Assembly: GCA_963736975.1 (NCBI GenBank)
Contig: CAVTQY010000001.1
Span: 3,968,001 to 4,032,000, forward strand
From: CAVTQY01 sp963736975
Lineage (GTDB): Bacteria > Pseudomonadota > Alphaproteobacteria > Acetobacterales > Acetobacteraceae
Direction: 5' to 3'
DNA length: 64,000 bases
The position numbers and the translations under genes were made by a program. How positions within the stretch are numbered: the stretch's first letter is position 1; the number at the start of each line of letters is the position of its first letter. The notes beneath the pieces were generated by a model that saw nothing but the letters and a program-made list of their open reading frames with translations, did not search any database and was not told the origin of the DNA. Below are positions 1-9,030 of this stretch, piece by piece.

Positions 1-804
1 GCTAAACAAGCGGGACGAATAGGAGCGGTCGCATATACGTATCGTGGCTACCCGCTGATCGAGGTGCTGCGGGCCAAAGTCGCGGTGGGCGCATTCGGGC
101 AAATCCGCCGAGCCGGCGGCGCGTATCTGTCGCAAGACGTGTTCGCGGCGGACAAGTATGTGTGGATGTTCTCGCCCGATACGACAGGACATTCCTATGC
201 GCTGATGGATCTGGGGATCCACTGGCTGGATCTGATCGAGTTCGTCTCCGGGCAGAAGATCACCGAAATCGCTGCGCAATTCTCCACCCACCAGCCGGAT
301 CGGATCTGGCGCGGGCAGGCTGGCGAAGGCGCCGAACCACCCGGCTCGCGCAAGGCGGATGGCGGCATCCGGGTCCGGCATGGGCTGGAAGAACAGGCGG
401 ATCTGCTGATCCGGCTCAGCGGCGGCGCGGCCGGATGCGTGACCGTCAGCGGCGTCTCGCCCGGGCACCCGAACACGATCATCGTGTCACTGGACGGGTC
501 CCAGGCTGGTGCCGACTGGAACCAGCAGGACCCGAATATCTGGATCGAGCGGAAACCCGGCGGCAACACCATCCATCAGCGTTCGCCCGACGCGCTCCCG
601 GAGCCGCTGTCCTGGATGTCGAGCCTTCCCGCCGGCCATGCCGAGGGCTACGTGGATGCATTCCGCAACGTCGTCCGCCAGGCTTGGTCGGCGATGCGCG
701 GCGCGGACGGTAACTATCCGACTTTCCTCGACGGCCTGCGCGGCCTGCAGCTTATCGAGGCGGCAGTACAAAGCGCCAGGACGCATTGTTCGGTAAAAGT
801 CTGA
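1..804 (+). CDS. Gfo/Idh/MocA family oxidoreductase, C-terminal part (5' end outside window)
   Basis: The frame is open from base 1 to the stop at 804, so the N-terminal Rossmann part lies upstream of the window. The visible part matches the C-terminal alpha/beta domain of Gfo/Idh/MocA dehydrogenases, which act on sugars or inositols using NAD(P)(H). It includes the helix stretch DLGIHWLDLIEFVSG followed by the strand that usually lines the substrate pocket. Substrate cannot be read from the sequence. It is followed after 21 bp by a broken solute-binding protein gene, suggesting a former sugar or oligopeptide uptake and catabolism operon. Confidence 0.8.
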   Translation, partial: AKQAGRIGAVAYTYRGYPLIEVLRAKVAVGAFGQIRRAGGAYLSQDVFAADKYVWMFSPDTTGHSYALMDLGIHWLDLIEFVSGQKITEIAAQFSTHQPDRIWRGQAGEGAEPPGSRKADGGIRVRHGLEEQADLLIRLSGGAAGCVTVSGVSPGHPNTIIVSLDGSQAGADWNQQDPNIWIERKPGGNTIHQRSPDALPEPLSWMSSLPAGHAEGYVDAFRNVVRQAWSAMRGADGNYPTFLDGLRGLQLIEAAVQSARTHCSVKV

Positions 805-825
805 CGCGATCACGGGAGGATAAGA

Positions 826-1510
826 ATGAAATCACGCTTCTTGGGCAGCGTCGCGGCGATGCTGCTTGTGTGCGGGGCGGCACACGCGGCCGGCACTCTG
901 CGCGTCCGCATGCAGGACGATCCCGATGACCTGGACCCCGCGCGCGGCGGCACCTTTGCCGGCCGCATCATGTTCGCCAGCCTGTGCGATAAAGCTGATC
1001 GATCTCAACGCCAAGCTGGACTTCGTGCCGCAGCTCGCAACCAGTTGGTCCTGGTCCAGTGACTCGCGCGCCCTGACGCTGAAGCTGTGGGAGGGAGTTC
1101 CAGGAGAATGAGCCGTTCGACGCGAATGCGGTGAAAGCCAACCTCGAGCGCTAACAGACCGCGCCCTACAGCGCCCGCAAATCCGAGCTGAAGCCGGTCA
1201 CAGCCATAGAAGTCGTCGATCCGATGATAGTGCGCCTGGTCTTGTCCGCGCCCTATGCGCCCCTGATCGCGGTGCTGTCGGATCGTGCCGGGATGATGGA
1301 GGCACCCAAAGTCTTGCAGCAGCTCGGCGAGAACTTCTTCACCCATCCGGTCTGCGCCGGATCATTCAGCTTCGTGGAACGCGTGCCGCAAGACCACATC
1401 ACGCTGGAGAGGTTCCCCGGCTTGGAACGCTGGGGTCATCCATCTGGACAGGATCGTGTTTCACCCGATTCCGGATTCCAGCGTTCGGCTGCTGGACCTC
1501 AAGAGTGCGT
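826..1510 (+). pseudogene. ABC transporter solute-binding protein (family 5, peptide type), degraded
   Basis: The start (ATG 826, with GGGAGGAT just upstream) opens a signal peptide ending near AHAAGTLRV. It is followed by sequence typical of family 5 periplasmic binding proteins (dipeptide, oligopeptide, nickel). The reading frame breaks near 990, continues in a second frame (KLDFVPQLATSWSWS), breaks again, hits an in-frame TAA near 1152, resumes at about 1160-1425 (SAPYAPLIAVLSDRAGMM) and shifts again (NAGVIHLDRIVFHPIPDS). Several independent lesions mean this is a true pseudogene. The C-terminal half of the family, normally about 500 aa in total, is missing. Confidence 0.75.
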
Positions 1511-1645
1511 ATGCGGGGGGGCACGATGGAGCACTGACACAGAGCACCAAGGTCCCCCTGGTGCTCTAACAGTGCGAGATTCGTCTCCTATGAGCGACCA
1601 ATCCTATGGCTTTAGCGAAGAAATTCTCGAACCTTCTCCGTCAAA

Positions 1646-1901
1646 TCAGTCCTGCCACGGATTACGATAATTCGGATCTTGCTGCTGCCAACTCTTGACA
1701 TAGTCTTGTTGGTTCTGCATTGCTTTCTGGCTCATTTGGTGCTTGTTCCATTCATGTCCAGCAATGCACCCCCCGATGGCCCCGAGCACGCCATGACCCG
1801 TGACCGAGATTGGCTTCCCATTGTCCAGAAATACTTTCATCCGCCATCGCTAGCATGGGCGTGAACGCGATGACGGCGGCGAGAAGTGCACGGCGATGCA
1901 T
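1646..1901 (-). pseudogene. Small secreted glycine-zipper protein, frameshifted
   Basis: An ATG at 1901 with AGGAG nine bases upstream opens a signal-peptide-like segment (MHRRALLAAVIAFTPMLAMA). That frame soon stops. Removing one G near 1849-1851 joins it to a second frame of about 64 codons ending at 1646, which contains a glycine-rich helix (GVLGAIGGCIAG) and a Gln/Asn-rich tail. Together they look like a small periplasmic glycine-zipper protein that lost its frame. Whether the second frame is still translated from its own ATG at 1840 cannot be told. No function is assigned. Confidence 0.45.
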
Positions 1902-2260
1902 GAACTTACGCTCCTGCTGTTTCTACCGACGGAAAGAGCGCCAGAACGGCGGCTAACCCTTGCCGACGAACCCAAACTATCTCTCCGTCAAGGCGACTGC
2001 AAAAGCCGAGCAGGGTCCTTCCCCTTGGCCTCATGCTGGGATGATCGAAGCCCGGCGAGGTCAGCAGCGCTCACTACAGGATCGCTGATCTGGTCGAGGA
2101 TGACAAGGCGGCAGGTCGCTACCGCAGCAAAATCACTGGCTTGGGGGCTGCATAAGTCCCGGTGCGAATGACCGCAAAGGGTCGAGACCGGTCATCGGAC
2201 CAGATGGCGGTATATTGGTTCTGCGAGGCAGTCCGAAGCCATCGGCACTAGTCTGCGGCA
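1902..2260. other. Intergenic stretch without recognisable gene
   Basis: About 360 bases between the small glycine-zipper remnant and the 68-aa hypothetical gene. No open frame here has a credible start, and no transposon end or hairpin was seen. Confidence 0.4.
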
Positions 2261-2467
2261 TCAATCCGCTTGCGATGGTAGATGGACAAGCCAACCCTCA
2301 ACTTCGGTTCGATACTGCTTCAGTCGCTGCACGAATTCGGCCGTTGCTTGCTGAGGGTTCTGGTCGATGGGGTGTATGGTGTTCCCTGCTTCCAGATAGG
2401 CGATGTGGCTACTGAGGCTTCTCCTCAGCTCAATCCACTCGGCCCGCAGGTCATCCAGGGTGTTCAT
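2261..2467 (-). CDS. Hypothetical protein, 68 aa
   Basis: The ATG at 2467 is preceded by AGGAG seven bases upstream, which makes it a better start than the in-frame codon at 2494. The product begins MNTLDDLRAEWIELRRSL, is mostly helical and amphipathic, and has no signal peptide, membrane segment or cysteine. I do not recognise the family. The gene stands alone, with no convincing neighbour to form an operon. Confidence 0.5.
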   Translation of the reverse strand: MNTLDDLRAEWIELRRSLSSHIAYLEAGNTIHPIDQNPQQATAEFVQRLKQYRTEVEGWLVHLPSQAD

Positions 2468-2883
2468 GGCCGCTCCTGTAAACAAACTTCGCACCGCGCT
2501 CTCCGGACCATACCGACAAGCGCCCTATGTTAAGGTTTGGGCTGTCGTTGATCGTGCCCTGGGGACGAACACGCCTACTTGAGATCGAGGCCATCGGCGC
2601 AGCCAAGGCATTACGGGCCGCTGGGATCGACCCGTCCAGCGTGCCGAACCCGATCGCTGCGCTGCGGGACCTCAGGAGCGGTTTCGCGCCGGGCGCGGCA
2701 GTTACTGGTGCAGGGCCGACCCCACTCGCGTAAAGCGGTCCGCAGCCGGATCGTAAGTTAGGATCATGACCCTTCCATACTCTCGATGGAAACCTAACCG
2801 GCTCAGTCGCAGAAGAACTGGGAGGGAGGCAAAAATGTGCCGCCAGTGGATGAAGAGAATCGCCGGTGCCCTTGGGGAGGCGC
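2468..2883. other. Intergenic stretch, no supported gene
   Basis: A plus-strand open frame at 2527-2733 (68 codons) and longer minus-strand frames run through here. None has a good ribosome site or recognisable domain. The stretch separates the small hypothetical gene from the 547-aa gene. Confidence 0.3.
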
Positions 2884-4527
2884 TCACGGTTCGGCGACGA
2901 CCTGCTGGTCCTGCCACCACACATTCAGCCAGCCATAAATCGGGAACGGCTGGCTGTCGTCCTCCGACAACCCGGCCCAGGATTGAATCTGGTCCACGCT
3001 AACCGGCGCGGCGACGTTCTGGTTGTCGAGGGGACTCGATGCGCTCGGCGCGTCGTAGATATCGGTCAGGATTCCACGGTTGAGGATGATCGCGGGAAGG
3101 ATGTCGAGCGTGAGAATGTCTGCAATCTGCAACGCGTCGATCACATAAGCGTACTTGTCGCCCAGTTGGGACCACTGGACGGTCAGGTCGTGCTTCGGCG
3201 GCAGACTTGCCGGATTGAGATCGCCAAGCACAATGGCGATTCCGACACTTCCCTCGCCGGCGTTGTACACTTGGACGGCCACGTTCGCTCGGTGGGTGAA
3301 GGGATAACTGACCATCAGCGTCGGCGGAGGGCGAACCGGATTGCGCTTGATAGGCGGCGGCTGAACGAGCAGCTTGATAAATGGGCGGCCCTCGTATGGC
3401 GTCGTGAATATGGTCGGATGCGCCTCGACCCGCCACGACAGCGGAATGCCGAGGATCGTCGTCTCGACCTTTGCGACCTCAGCCAGCAGATGATCGATGA
3501 AGTTGCCTCCCGCGAACTTCTGACTGACCGTGTAGGGCCGAGACATGATCTGGAGCGAGGTCATTTGCGAGCCGGGGACGCCGCGTGGTGGCGGCGACGG
3601 CGTCGCCACCGCCATCAGCAGCGGCGCGTGAACCTCGGTGTGAAAATCGTTATGGCCGCAATCGACAATCCAGCGGCCGAAGGTCGCGATTCGCGCCCCG
3701 TTGGTGATCAAATTCTGGAACAGCGGCGGGACAAGGCCCTGGTCGGTCTCGACTCCGAGCACGCCTTTCGGCGCGTCCAGACCAATGTCGTGCGCAGCGT
3801 CGTTGGCCGCGACTAAGTCCGAATCCTGCGCGCCCGTTCCGGGCGTCACGCCGGTGTTCGAAGCCGCAAGCAAACCTTCGTACTGCGGGTCGGGGACGAT
3901 GTAGAACTCGAAATCGAACCCGAACGGATGCACGAACCACACGTCACCCTGGGACAGCTTGGGATTGGGCGTCCCGGGCAGTTCAGGAATGACCACCCAG
4001 CCGGTGAGGCCGACCATGGGATTGTCGAGCGAGCCCTCTTTCTCGGCGCTCTGGTCATAGACCGACACCCATTCCCATGGAGGCGGCGAGGTGAGCCCGA
4101 TCGTCGAACCCCCGCTGAACGTCAGCGACCAGTTCGGATCCTTTTCGGCAGGCGGATAGGGGACGTTCTGGTATGTCGCGGTGAGAATCGATGCCGGCGG
4201 CCCGCCGGTCGGGGCGGGCGGCGTTGAAAGCGCAGGCGGCTCCCATGATGCCAGCACTTCGGGAGGCAGCGACCCGAGGATCGACGTGACTTGGCTGCGG
4301 GGGAGCGCAGCGAAAAGCAGATTCCGCTCCTTCGGATCTGCCTTCTTAAAGGCCGCCTTCACCTGATCGACCGGAACCGAACGGAGCGTCTCCATAAGGA
4401 TTGTGTCGTCCGAGGTCCCCGGAGGCGCAGCCTTCAGCCTCTCGAGCAGCGTTTTGCCGAACACCCCCGCCAAAGGTCTCTTTGGCGGACGCGCCTCTTT
4501 CCCACGATCCTTCTTCTTCGATGGCAT
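2884..4527 (-). CDS. Conserved-looking hypothetical protein, 547 aa, with DCGHxxFHTEVHxP motif
   Basis: I place the start at ATG 4527 because GGGGGAGA lies directly upstream; the open frame continues to 4695 without a better site. The protein has a basic, lysine-rich N-terminus (MPSKKKDRGKEARPPKR), a helical region to about residue 90, a proline-rich linker, then a large beta-rich domain with no signal peptide. Around residue 270 is a His/Asp/Glu cluster (DCGHNDFHTEVHAP) that looks like a metal or catalytic site. Codon usage and length argue for a real gene. Family and function are unknown to me. The small membrane protein gene just upstream is on the same strand 34 bp away. Confidence 0.7.
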   Translation of the reverse strand: MPSKKKDRGKEARPPKRPLAGVFGKTLLERLKAAPPGTSDDTILMETLRSVPVDQVKAAFKKADPKERNLLFAALPRSQVTSILGSLPPEVLASWEPPALSTPPAPTGGPPASILTATYQNVPYPPAEKDPNWSLTFSGGSTIGLTSPPPWEWVSVYDQSAEKEGSLDNPMVGLTGWVVIPELPGTPNPKLSQGDVWFVHPFGFDFEFYIVPDPQYEGLLAASNTGVTPGTGAQDSDLVAANDAAHDIGLDAPKGVLGVETDQGLVPPLFQNLITNGARIATFGRWIVDCGHNDFHTEVHAPLLMAVATPSPPPRGVPGSQMTSLQIMSRPYTVSQKFAGGNFIDHLLAEVAKVETTILGIPLSWRVEAHPTIFTTPYEGRPFIKLLVQPPPIKRNPVRPPPTLMVSYPFTHRANVAVQVYNAGEGSVGIAIVLGDLNPASLPPKHDLTVQWSQLGDKYAYVIDALQIADILTLDILPAIILNRGILTDIYDAPSASSPLDNQNVAAPVSVDQIQSWAGLSEDDSQPFPIYGWLNVWWQDQQVVAEP

Positions 4528-4561
4528 TTTCTCCCCCGGTATTCGCTTCCTGAGGCGGCGA

Positions 4562-4810
4562 TCAGGTTCCGGCGTGCGCGGACGAACCCAGGCGGTGCCA
4601 CTCGGCGCGGGCCGCGATGGAACACAGCATGCAGACGAGGAACAGTGCGGCGACGATGATCCACTCGAATGACCCGTTATGGTTATCCGGGTCAAACCCC
4701 GTAAGCGCTTCGATCCAGTCCCGGGTGAAGGCCGTGAGAACGGCGAGAAAGCCGCACAGAGCGGCGAGTCCGGCCTCGACCCAAAAGCGCACTCGAACGT
4801 TTGATGTCAT
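4562..4810 (-). CDS. Small two-TM membrane protein, 82 aa
   Basis: The product has two hydrophobic segments (about residues 10-27 and 50-66) separated by a polar loop (DWIEALTGFDPDNHNGS), and an ARAEWHRL tail. This pattern is shared by short integral membrane proteins of Actinobacteria and Proteobacteria that are often mislabelled as ABC permeases. The ATG at 4810 fits the first membrane helix; an upstream frame to 5008 is out of character. It lies 34 bp upstream of the 547-aa gene on the same strand, so they may be co-transcribed. Confidence 0.6.
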   Translation of the reverse strand: MTSNVRVRFWVEAGLAALCGFLAVLTAFTRDWIEALTGFDPDNHNGSFEWIIVAALFLVCMLCSIAARAEWHRLGSSAHAGT

Positions 4811-5119
4811 AAGCCCTGCCTTTCCACCAGATGGTGTGTGTCCCCCTCCATCGAGCACCAGTCCGCTTCTGGGTCGGAGCTCAGCGCGCTCGGGTTCCAG
4901 CAAGCCAGGGGACGTCAGAATTGTGCACAGCAGGCGGGCGATGTCAAAAATGCGTCGCGGCCATGCGCGTGCTCTAAACACTGAGATTCCGGCGAGCGCT
5001 ATGGGCATCTCTTCAATGACGCTGTAGGAGAGCGGGACGCTTTTCGCCTCGGGTCAACGGAGGTCGCATCAATGCGCTTCGCTCTCCTCAATCCGGCGAC
5101 CTGACCTCCGGCCTCGATG
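4811..5119. other. Intergenic stretch before the IS-rich region
   Basis: About 310 bases with no supported gene. It leads from the small membrane protein gene into the first transposon debris (reverse transcriptase fragment). Confidence 0.3.
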
Positions 5120-5527
5120 GCCTGCATGATGGCATCCAACGCTTCGGCGGCGGAGCTGAATGTGATCTACGAGGAAGACTTCCTCGGGTTCTCGTATGGG
5201 TTCCGACCGGGGCGCAGCCAGCACGATGCGCTGGATGCACTGATTGTCGGGATCAGCAGCAGGAAGGTGAACTTCATACTGGATGCCAACATCCGCTCGT
5301 TTTTCACGGAAGTTTCTCAGGAATGGGTTGTCCGCTTCCTGGAACATCGGATCGGCGACAAGCGCATCCTCCGGCTCGTCCAGAAATGGTTGCGGGCCGG
5401 GGTCCTGGAAGACGGGGCGGTAACGATTGAGGATAGGGGGACGGGCCAGGGTTCGGTGATCTCACCGCTGCTCGCGAACGTCTATCTCCACTACGTTTTC
5501 GATCTCTGGGCCGAACGCTGGCGACGC
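5120..5527 (+). pseudogene. Group II intron reverse transcriptase fragment
   Basis: The frame encodes the middle of an LtrA-type intron reverse transcriptase: RT2-RT4 with SYGFRPGRSQHDALDAL and the GTGQGSVISPLLANVYLHY block. The N-terminus, the YADD catalytic box and the maturase domain are all missing. The first catalytic aspartate region reads ILDANIRSFF. The fragment ends at about 5527 and is followed by IS6 debris. It is clearly distinct in sequence from the complete intron at 9847-11711. Confidence 0.75.
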
Positions 5528-5676
5528 GTTTGGCTGGTTTATTGGCTCTTAACGGTAGACTCGGTTCGAGGCCGCGCGATTGCCTCCAGTCGCGCAAGGT
5601 CTTCATCGCCGATCGAAATCTCGATCACCCGCCGAGGTACCTGCCATCAGTGTTCAGGGGTTTGAGCCCACAACAT

Positions 5677-6003
5677 GTGATCCCTGACCGGGTCACGACA
5701 GACGGTCACGACGCCTATCCCCGGGCGATCCGGACGGAACTCGGCAGCCGCGTGTGGCATCGGACAAACTGCTATCTCAACAATCGCCTCGAGCAGGATC
5801 ATCGTGGCGTCAAGGGCCGATGTCGACTGATGCTCGGCTTCAAGAGCGTCCCATCAGCAAGGCGATATTGCCGTAGTTACGACGAGCTCCGCAACTTCCT
5901 CCGCTCTCGATCTCGCATGTGTCAACACGTTCCCGCCGCTGCACAGCGCTTTCGCCATATGCGCCGGACGGCCATCGCGCTCGGCATTCTGGAAGCTGCA
6001 TGA
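5677..6003 (+). pseudogene. IS6 family transposase, C-terminal fragment
   Basis: The fragment holds the second catalytic Asp region (VTTDGHDAYP) and the final Glu region (YLNNRLEQDHRGVK) of the IS6 DDE domain, plus the usual C-terminal helices. The N-terminal zinc/HTH part and the first Asp are absent. The 5' side merges with intron debris, so the element is dead. Confidence 0.75.
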
Positions 6004-6089
6004 ACGAGCGCTCCGCACCTTAAGGATGCTTGCTTCGAGCAGGCCCGAGACCTGACAGAGCCTGGAAGGCAGCAGCTTGTGCGGTTAGC

Positions 6090-6323
6090 GCGCCGGAGCC
6101 AGTTGGCTTCGTTCGGGTCGGTGTGGTGGGCGAAGTAAGCGGGGAGAGACGGCCATTGTTGGCGCCGCCGCAACCGGAGCGGTCGCAACCGCCGCAGGCA
6201 AGCGAAGCCGAAGCTGGAATGATCGAGATTGCGCTGCCGAACGGTATCCGCATTTGTGTCGACGGCCTGGTGAACGAGAAGGCGCTGTCGCGTGTCCTAC
6301 GCGCAATGCGGGGCGCGCTGTGA
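6090..6323 (+). pseudogene. tnpA: IS66 TnpA, C-terminal fragment
   Basis: The last part of IS66 TnpA is visible: a proline-rich linker followed by the typical C-terminal strand (MIEIALPNGIRICVDG) and helix. The HTH-containing N-terminus is missing. The stop TGA at 6321-6323 overlaps the GTG start of tnpB, the translational coupling usual in IS66 elements. Confidence 0.7.
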
Positions 6324-6529
6324 TCAGTCTGGCGCCTGGCACGAAAGTCTTTCTCGCCTGCCATCCGGTTGATCTGCGCAATGGGTTTGACGGTTTGGCT
6401 GTGAAGGCGCAGCAGATGATCGGTGCGGATCCGTTCAGCGGTCATCTGTTCATCTTCCGCGGAAAGCGCGGTGACTATTTCAAGGGCCTGTATTGGGACG
6501 GCAGTGGGATGTGGCTGATTGCGAAGCGT

Positions 6530-6555
6530 TGTTGATTTCCACCGAGAACTGACCC
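6530..6555. repeat. IS21 left inverted repeat
   Basis: A 26-bp repeat starting tgttgatttccaccgaga. It matches the complement of 9005-9030 at 24 of 26 positions. Confidence 0.9.
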
Positions 6556-6688
6556 TGGAGGGGGCGGTTTTTCCATTGAGATTTGACCCATGTTCGAACG
6601 CTTCCCCGTCTGATCCGTGCGGGGATGAACGGAGTGTTGGACATGGCGTTTCTGAGCATTATTTCGTCGATGGCATAAGCGAGATCAT

Positions 6689-8173
6689 GTGCCGATCCGG
6701 GAGATCTCCCGGCGCACCGGCGTCTCGCGGAACACGATCCGCAAATACCTTCGGTCCGATGTGATTGAGCCGAAGTTTCGGGTGCCGGACCGCCCGAGCA
6801 AGCTCGATGCCTATGCCGAGAAACTAGCAGCGTGGCTGCGGCATGAGGGCAGGGCGGCCACGCAAGCAGCGACGGACGGTCAAGCAACTGTATGGGGATC
6901 TCGTCAGCCTTGCTACGATGGTTCCTACAACCGTGTCGCGGCGTTCGCCCGGGCCTGGAAGGAGGAGTGCCAACGACTGCAGCAGACCGCTGGCCGGGGA
7001 AGCTTCGTGCCGCTGGCGTTTGCGCCTGGCGAGGCTTTCCAATTCGATTGGAGCGAGGATTTCGCGGTCATCCGCGGTGTTCGTGTCAAGTTGCAGGTGG
7101 CGCACATCAAGCTGTGCTACAGCCGCGCCTTCATCATCCGCGCTTATCTGCTGCAGACCCACGAGATGCTGTTCGACGCGCATAACCACGCCTTTCGGGT
7201 TTTCGGCGGGGTACCGCGGCGAGGCATCTACGACAACATGCGCACTGCCGTGGACAAGGTCGGCCGTGGCAAGGAACGCAGCGTCAACGTTCGCTTTTCG
7301 GCCATGGTCAGTCATTACCTCTTCGAAGCCGAGTTCTGTAATCCAGCTTCGGGATGGGAGAAGGGACAGGTCGAGAAGGACGTCCAGGATGCGCGGCACC
7401 GCCTCTGGCAGACCATGCCTCCGTTCGAAAGCCTCGACGCCCTGAACGACTGGCTGGAGCAGCGCTGCCGGGAGCTTTGGGGGCAGACCCGGCATGGCGG
7501 TGAGCCCGGAATGATCGCCGATGTATGGACCCAGGAAGTCGAGAGCCTTATGCCTGTAAGCCGGCTATTCGATGGGTTCGTGGAGTATACCAAGCGGGTC
7601 TCATCGACCTGCCTGATCCATCTGGAGCGTAACCGCTACAGCGTGCCGGCCTCTTTTGCCAACCGACCGGTCAGCCTGCGGGTCTATCCCGACAAGCTTG
7701 TGGTCGCAGCGGAAGGCCATGTCATCTGCGAGCACCCGCGCATCATCGACCGGACCCATAGCGGGCCGGGACGAACGGTGTATGACTGGCGCCATTACCT
7801 GGCGGTGATCCAGAGAAAGCCTGGCGCCCTGCGCAACGGCGCTCCGTTCCTGGAATTGCCCGACGCTTTCAAGCGACTGCAGCACCACCTCCTCCGCCGC
7901 ACCGGTGGCGATCGGGAGATGGTGGAGATCCTGGCCCTGGTGCTTCACCATGACGAGCAGGCTGTGCTGGTGGCGGTGGAACTGGCGCTGGAGGATGGCG
8001 TGGCGTCCAAGATCCACATCCTCAACCGGCTCCACAGGCTGATAGACGGCAAGCCGGCCGCTCCTCCGGCGGTAACCGCTCCGCAGGCCTTGGCACTGGC
8101 CAACGAGCCCAGGGCCGACGTTGAACGCTATGACGCCCTGCGCCAGGCCAGGGAGACGCGCCATGCGTCATGA
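6689..8173 (+). CDS. istA: IS21 transposase IstA
   Basis: Starts at GTG 6689 within the HTH (VPIREISRRTGVSRNTIRKY). The DDE residues lie in FQFDWSEDF, GIYDNMRTAVDK and WEKGQVEKDV, followed by the C-terminal beta barrel. The N-terminus is shorter than in most IstA proteins. Residues about 53-72 (bases about 6848-6908) do not look like IstA, but the next frame over the same bases does (GRPRKQRRTVKQLYGDLVSL). Two compensating indels have therefore swapped a 20-residue patch. The stop overlaps istB (ATGCGTCATGA). Confidence 0.88.
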   Translation: MPIREISRRTGVSRNTIRKYLRSDVIEPKFRVPDRPSKLDAYAEKLAAWLRHEGRAATQAATDGQATVWGSRQPCYDGSYNRVAAFARAWKEECQRLQQTAGRGSFVPLAFAPGEAFQFDWSEDFAVIRGVRVKLQVAHIKLCYSRAFIIRAYLLQTHEMLFDAHNHAFRVFGGVPRRGIYDNMRTAVDKVGRGKERSVNVRFSAMVSHYLFEAEFCNPASGWEKGQVEKDVQDARHRLWQTMPPFESLDALNDWLEQRCRELWGQTRHGGEPGMIADVWTQEVESLMPVSRLFDGFVEYTKRVSSTCLIHLERNRYSVPASFANRPVSLRVYPDKLVVAAEGHVICEHPRIIDRTHSGPGRTVYDWRHYLAVIQRKPGALRNGAPFLELPDAFKRLQHHLLRRTGGDREMVEILALVLHHDEQAVLVAVELALEDGVASKIHILNRLHRLIDGKPAAPPAVTAPQALALANEPRADVERYDALRQARETRHAS

Positions 8174-8957
8174 TCCCGCCAGCAGCGCTCTCGTCATCAT
8201 GCTGCGCAGCCTGAAGATGTACGGCATGGCGCAGGCCGTCGAGGAACTGGCACAACAGGGGGCCCCGGCCTACGAGGCCGCCATTCCCATACTCTCCCAG
8301 TTGCTCAAGGCAGAGACCGCCGAGCGAGAGGTCCGCTCCGTGGCCTACCAGCTCAAGGCCGCCCGATTCCCGGCCTATCGCGATCTGGCCGGCTTCGACT
8401 TTTCCAGCAGTGAGGTCAACGAAGCCCTGGTCAGGCAACTTCACCGTTGTGACTTCATCGAACCCGTCGACAATGTCGTGCTGGTCGGTGGTCCAGGCAC
8501 CGGCAAGACGCACATCGCAACCGCGCTCGGCGTGCAGGCCATCGAGCACCACAAGAAGCGTGCCCGCTTCTTCTCCACCGTCGAGCTGGTCAATGCTCTC
8601 GAACAGGAAAAGGCTCAGGGAAAGGCCGGCCAGATCGCGAGCCGCCTTGTCCACGTCGATCTCGTTATCCTCGACGAACTCGGCTACCTGCCCTTCAGTC
8701 CCTCAGGCGGCGCTTTGCTGTTCCATCTCCTCAGCAAACTCTACGAGCGCACCAGCGTTGCCATTACCACCAATCTCAGCTTCAGCGAATGGTCAGCCAT
8801 CTTCGGCGACGCCAAGATGACGACAGCCCTCCTCGATCGTCTCACCCATCACTGCCACATCCTGGAAACCGGCAATGACAGCTTCAGGTTCAGAAACAGT
8901 TCCGTACGAAAAGCCCAAAAACGAAAGGAGAAAGATCCAGCCTTGACCCCCGCATGA
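8163..8957 (+). CDS. istB: IS21 transposition helper ATPase IstB
   Basis: A 264-aa AAA+ ATPase related to DnaC, which assembles on target DNA and stimulates IstA. Walker A is GGPGTGKT (about residue 111), Walker B VILDELGY, and sensor-1 ITTNLSFSEW. The ATG at 8163 overlaps the end of istA, giving translational coupling. Length is normal and the frame is intact. Confidence 0.93.
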   Translation: MRHDPASSALVIMLRSLKMYGMAQAVEELAQQGAPAYEAAIPILSQLLKAETAEREVRSVAYQLKAARFPAYRDLAGFDFSSSEVNEALVRQLHRCDFIEPVDNVVLVGGPGTGKTHIATALGVQAIEHHKKRARFFSTVELVNALEQEKAQGKAGQIASRLVHVDLVILDELGYLPFSPSGGALLFHLLSKLYERTSVAITTNLSFSEWSAIFGDAKMTTALLDRLTHHCHILETGNDSFRFRNSSVRKAQKRKEKDPALTPA

Positions 8958-9004
8958 AACTCAAACCATAAGCAGCAGGCGGGTCAATTCTCGGTGGAAT
9001 TCCC

Positions 9005-9030
9005 GGGTCAGTTCTCAGCGGAAATCAACA
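9005..9030. repeat. IS21 right inverted repeat
   Basis: Right end of the IS21; its complement matches 6530-6555 with two mismatches. The adjacent 8985-9003 holds a partial second copy. Confidence 0.9.

Larger units (their letters stand above)
6530..9030 (+). mobile_element. Complete IS21 family element (2,501 bp)
   Basis: The element has 26-bp terminal inverted repeats with two mismatches (tgttgatttcc-N3-gagaactgaccc), the istA and istB genes overlapping in the usual way, and an 8-bp target duplication. A second, inner copy of the terminal repeat lies at about 8985-9003, typical of multiple transposase sites in IS21 ends. istA carries a patch of altered frame, so activity is uncertain. Confidence 0.92.

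Noticed and set aside
2527..2733. 68-codon plus-strand open frame with plausible composition
   Set aside because: No ribosome site, no recognised family, and overlapping open frames on the other strand; not strong enough to call a gene.
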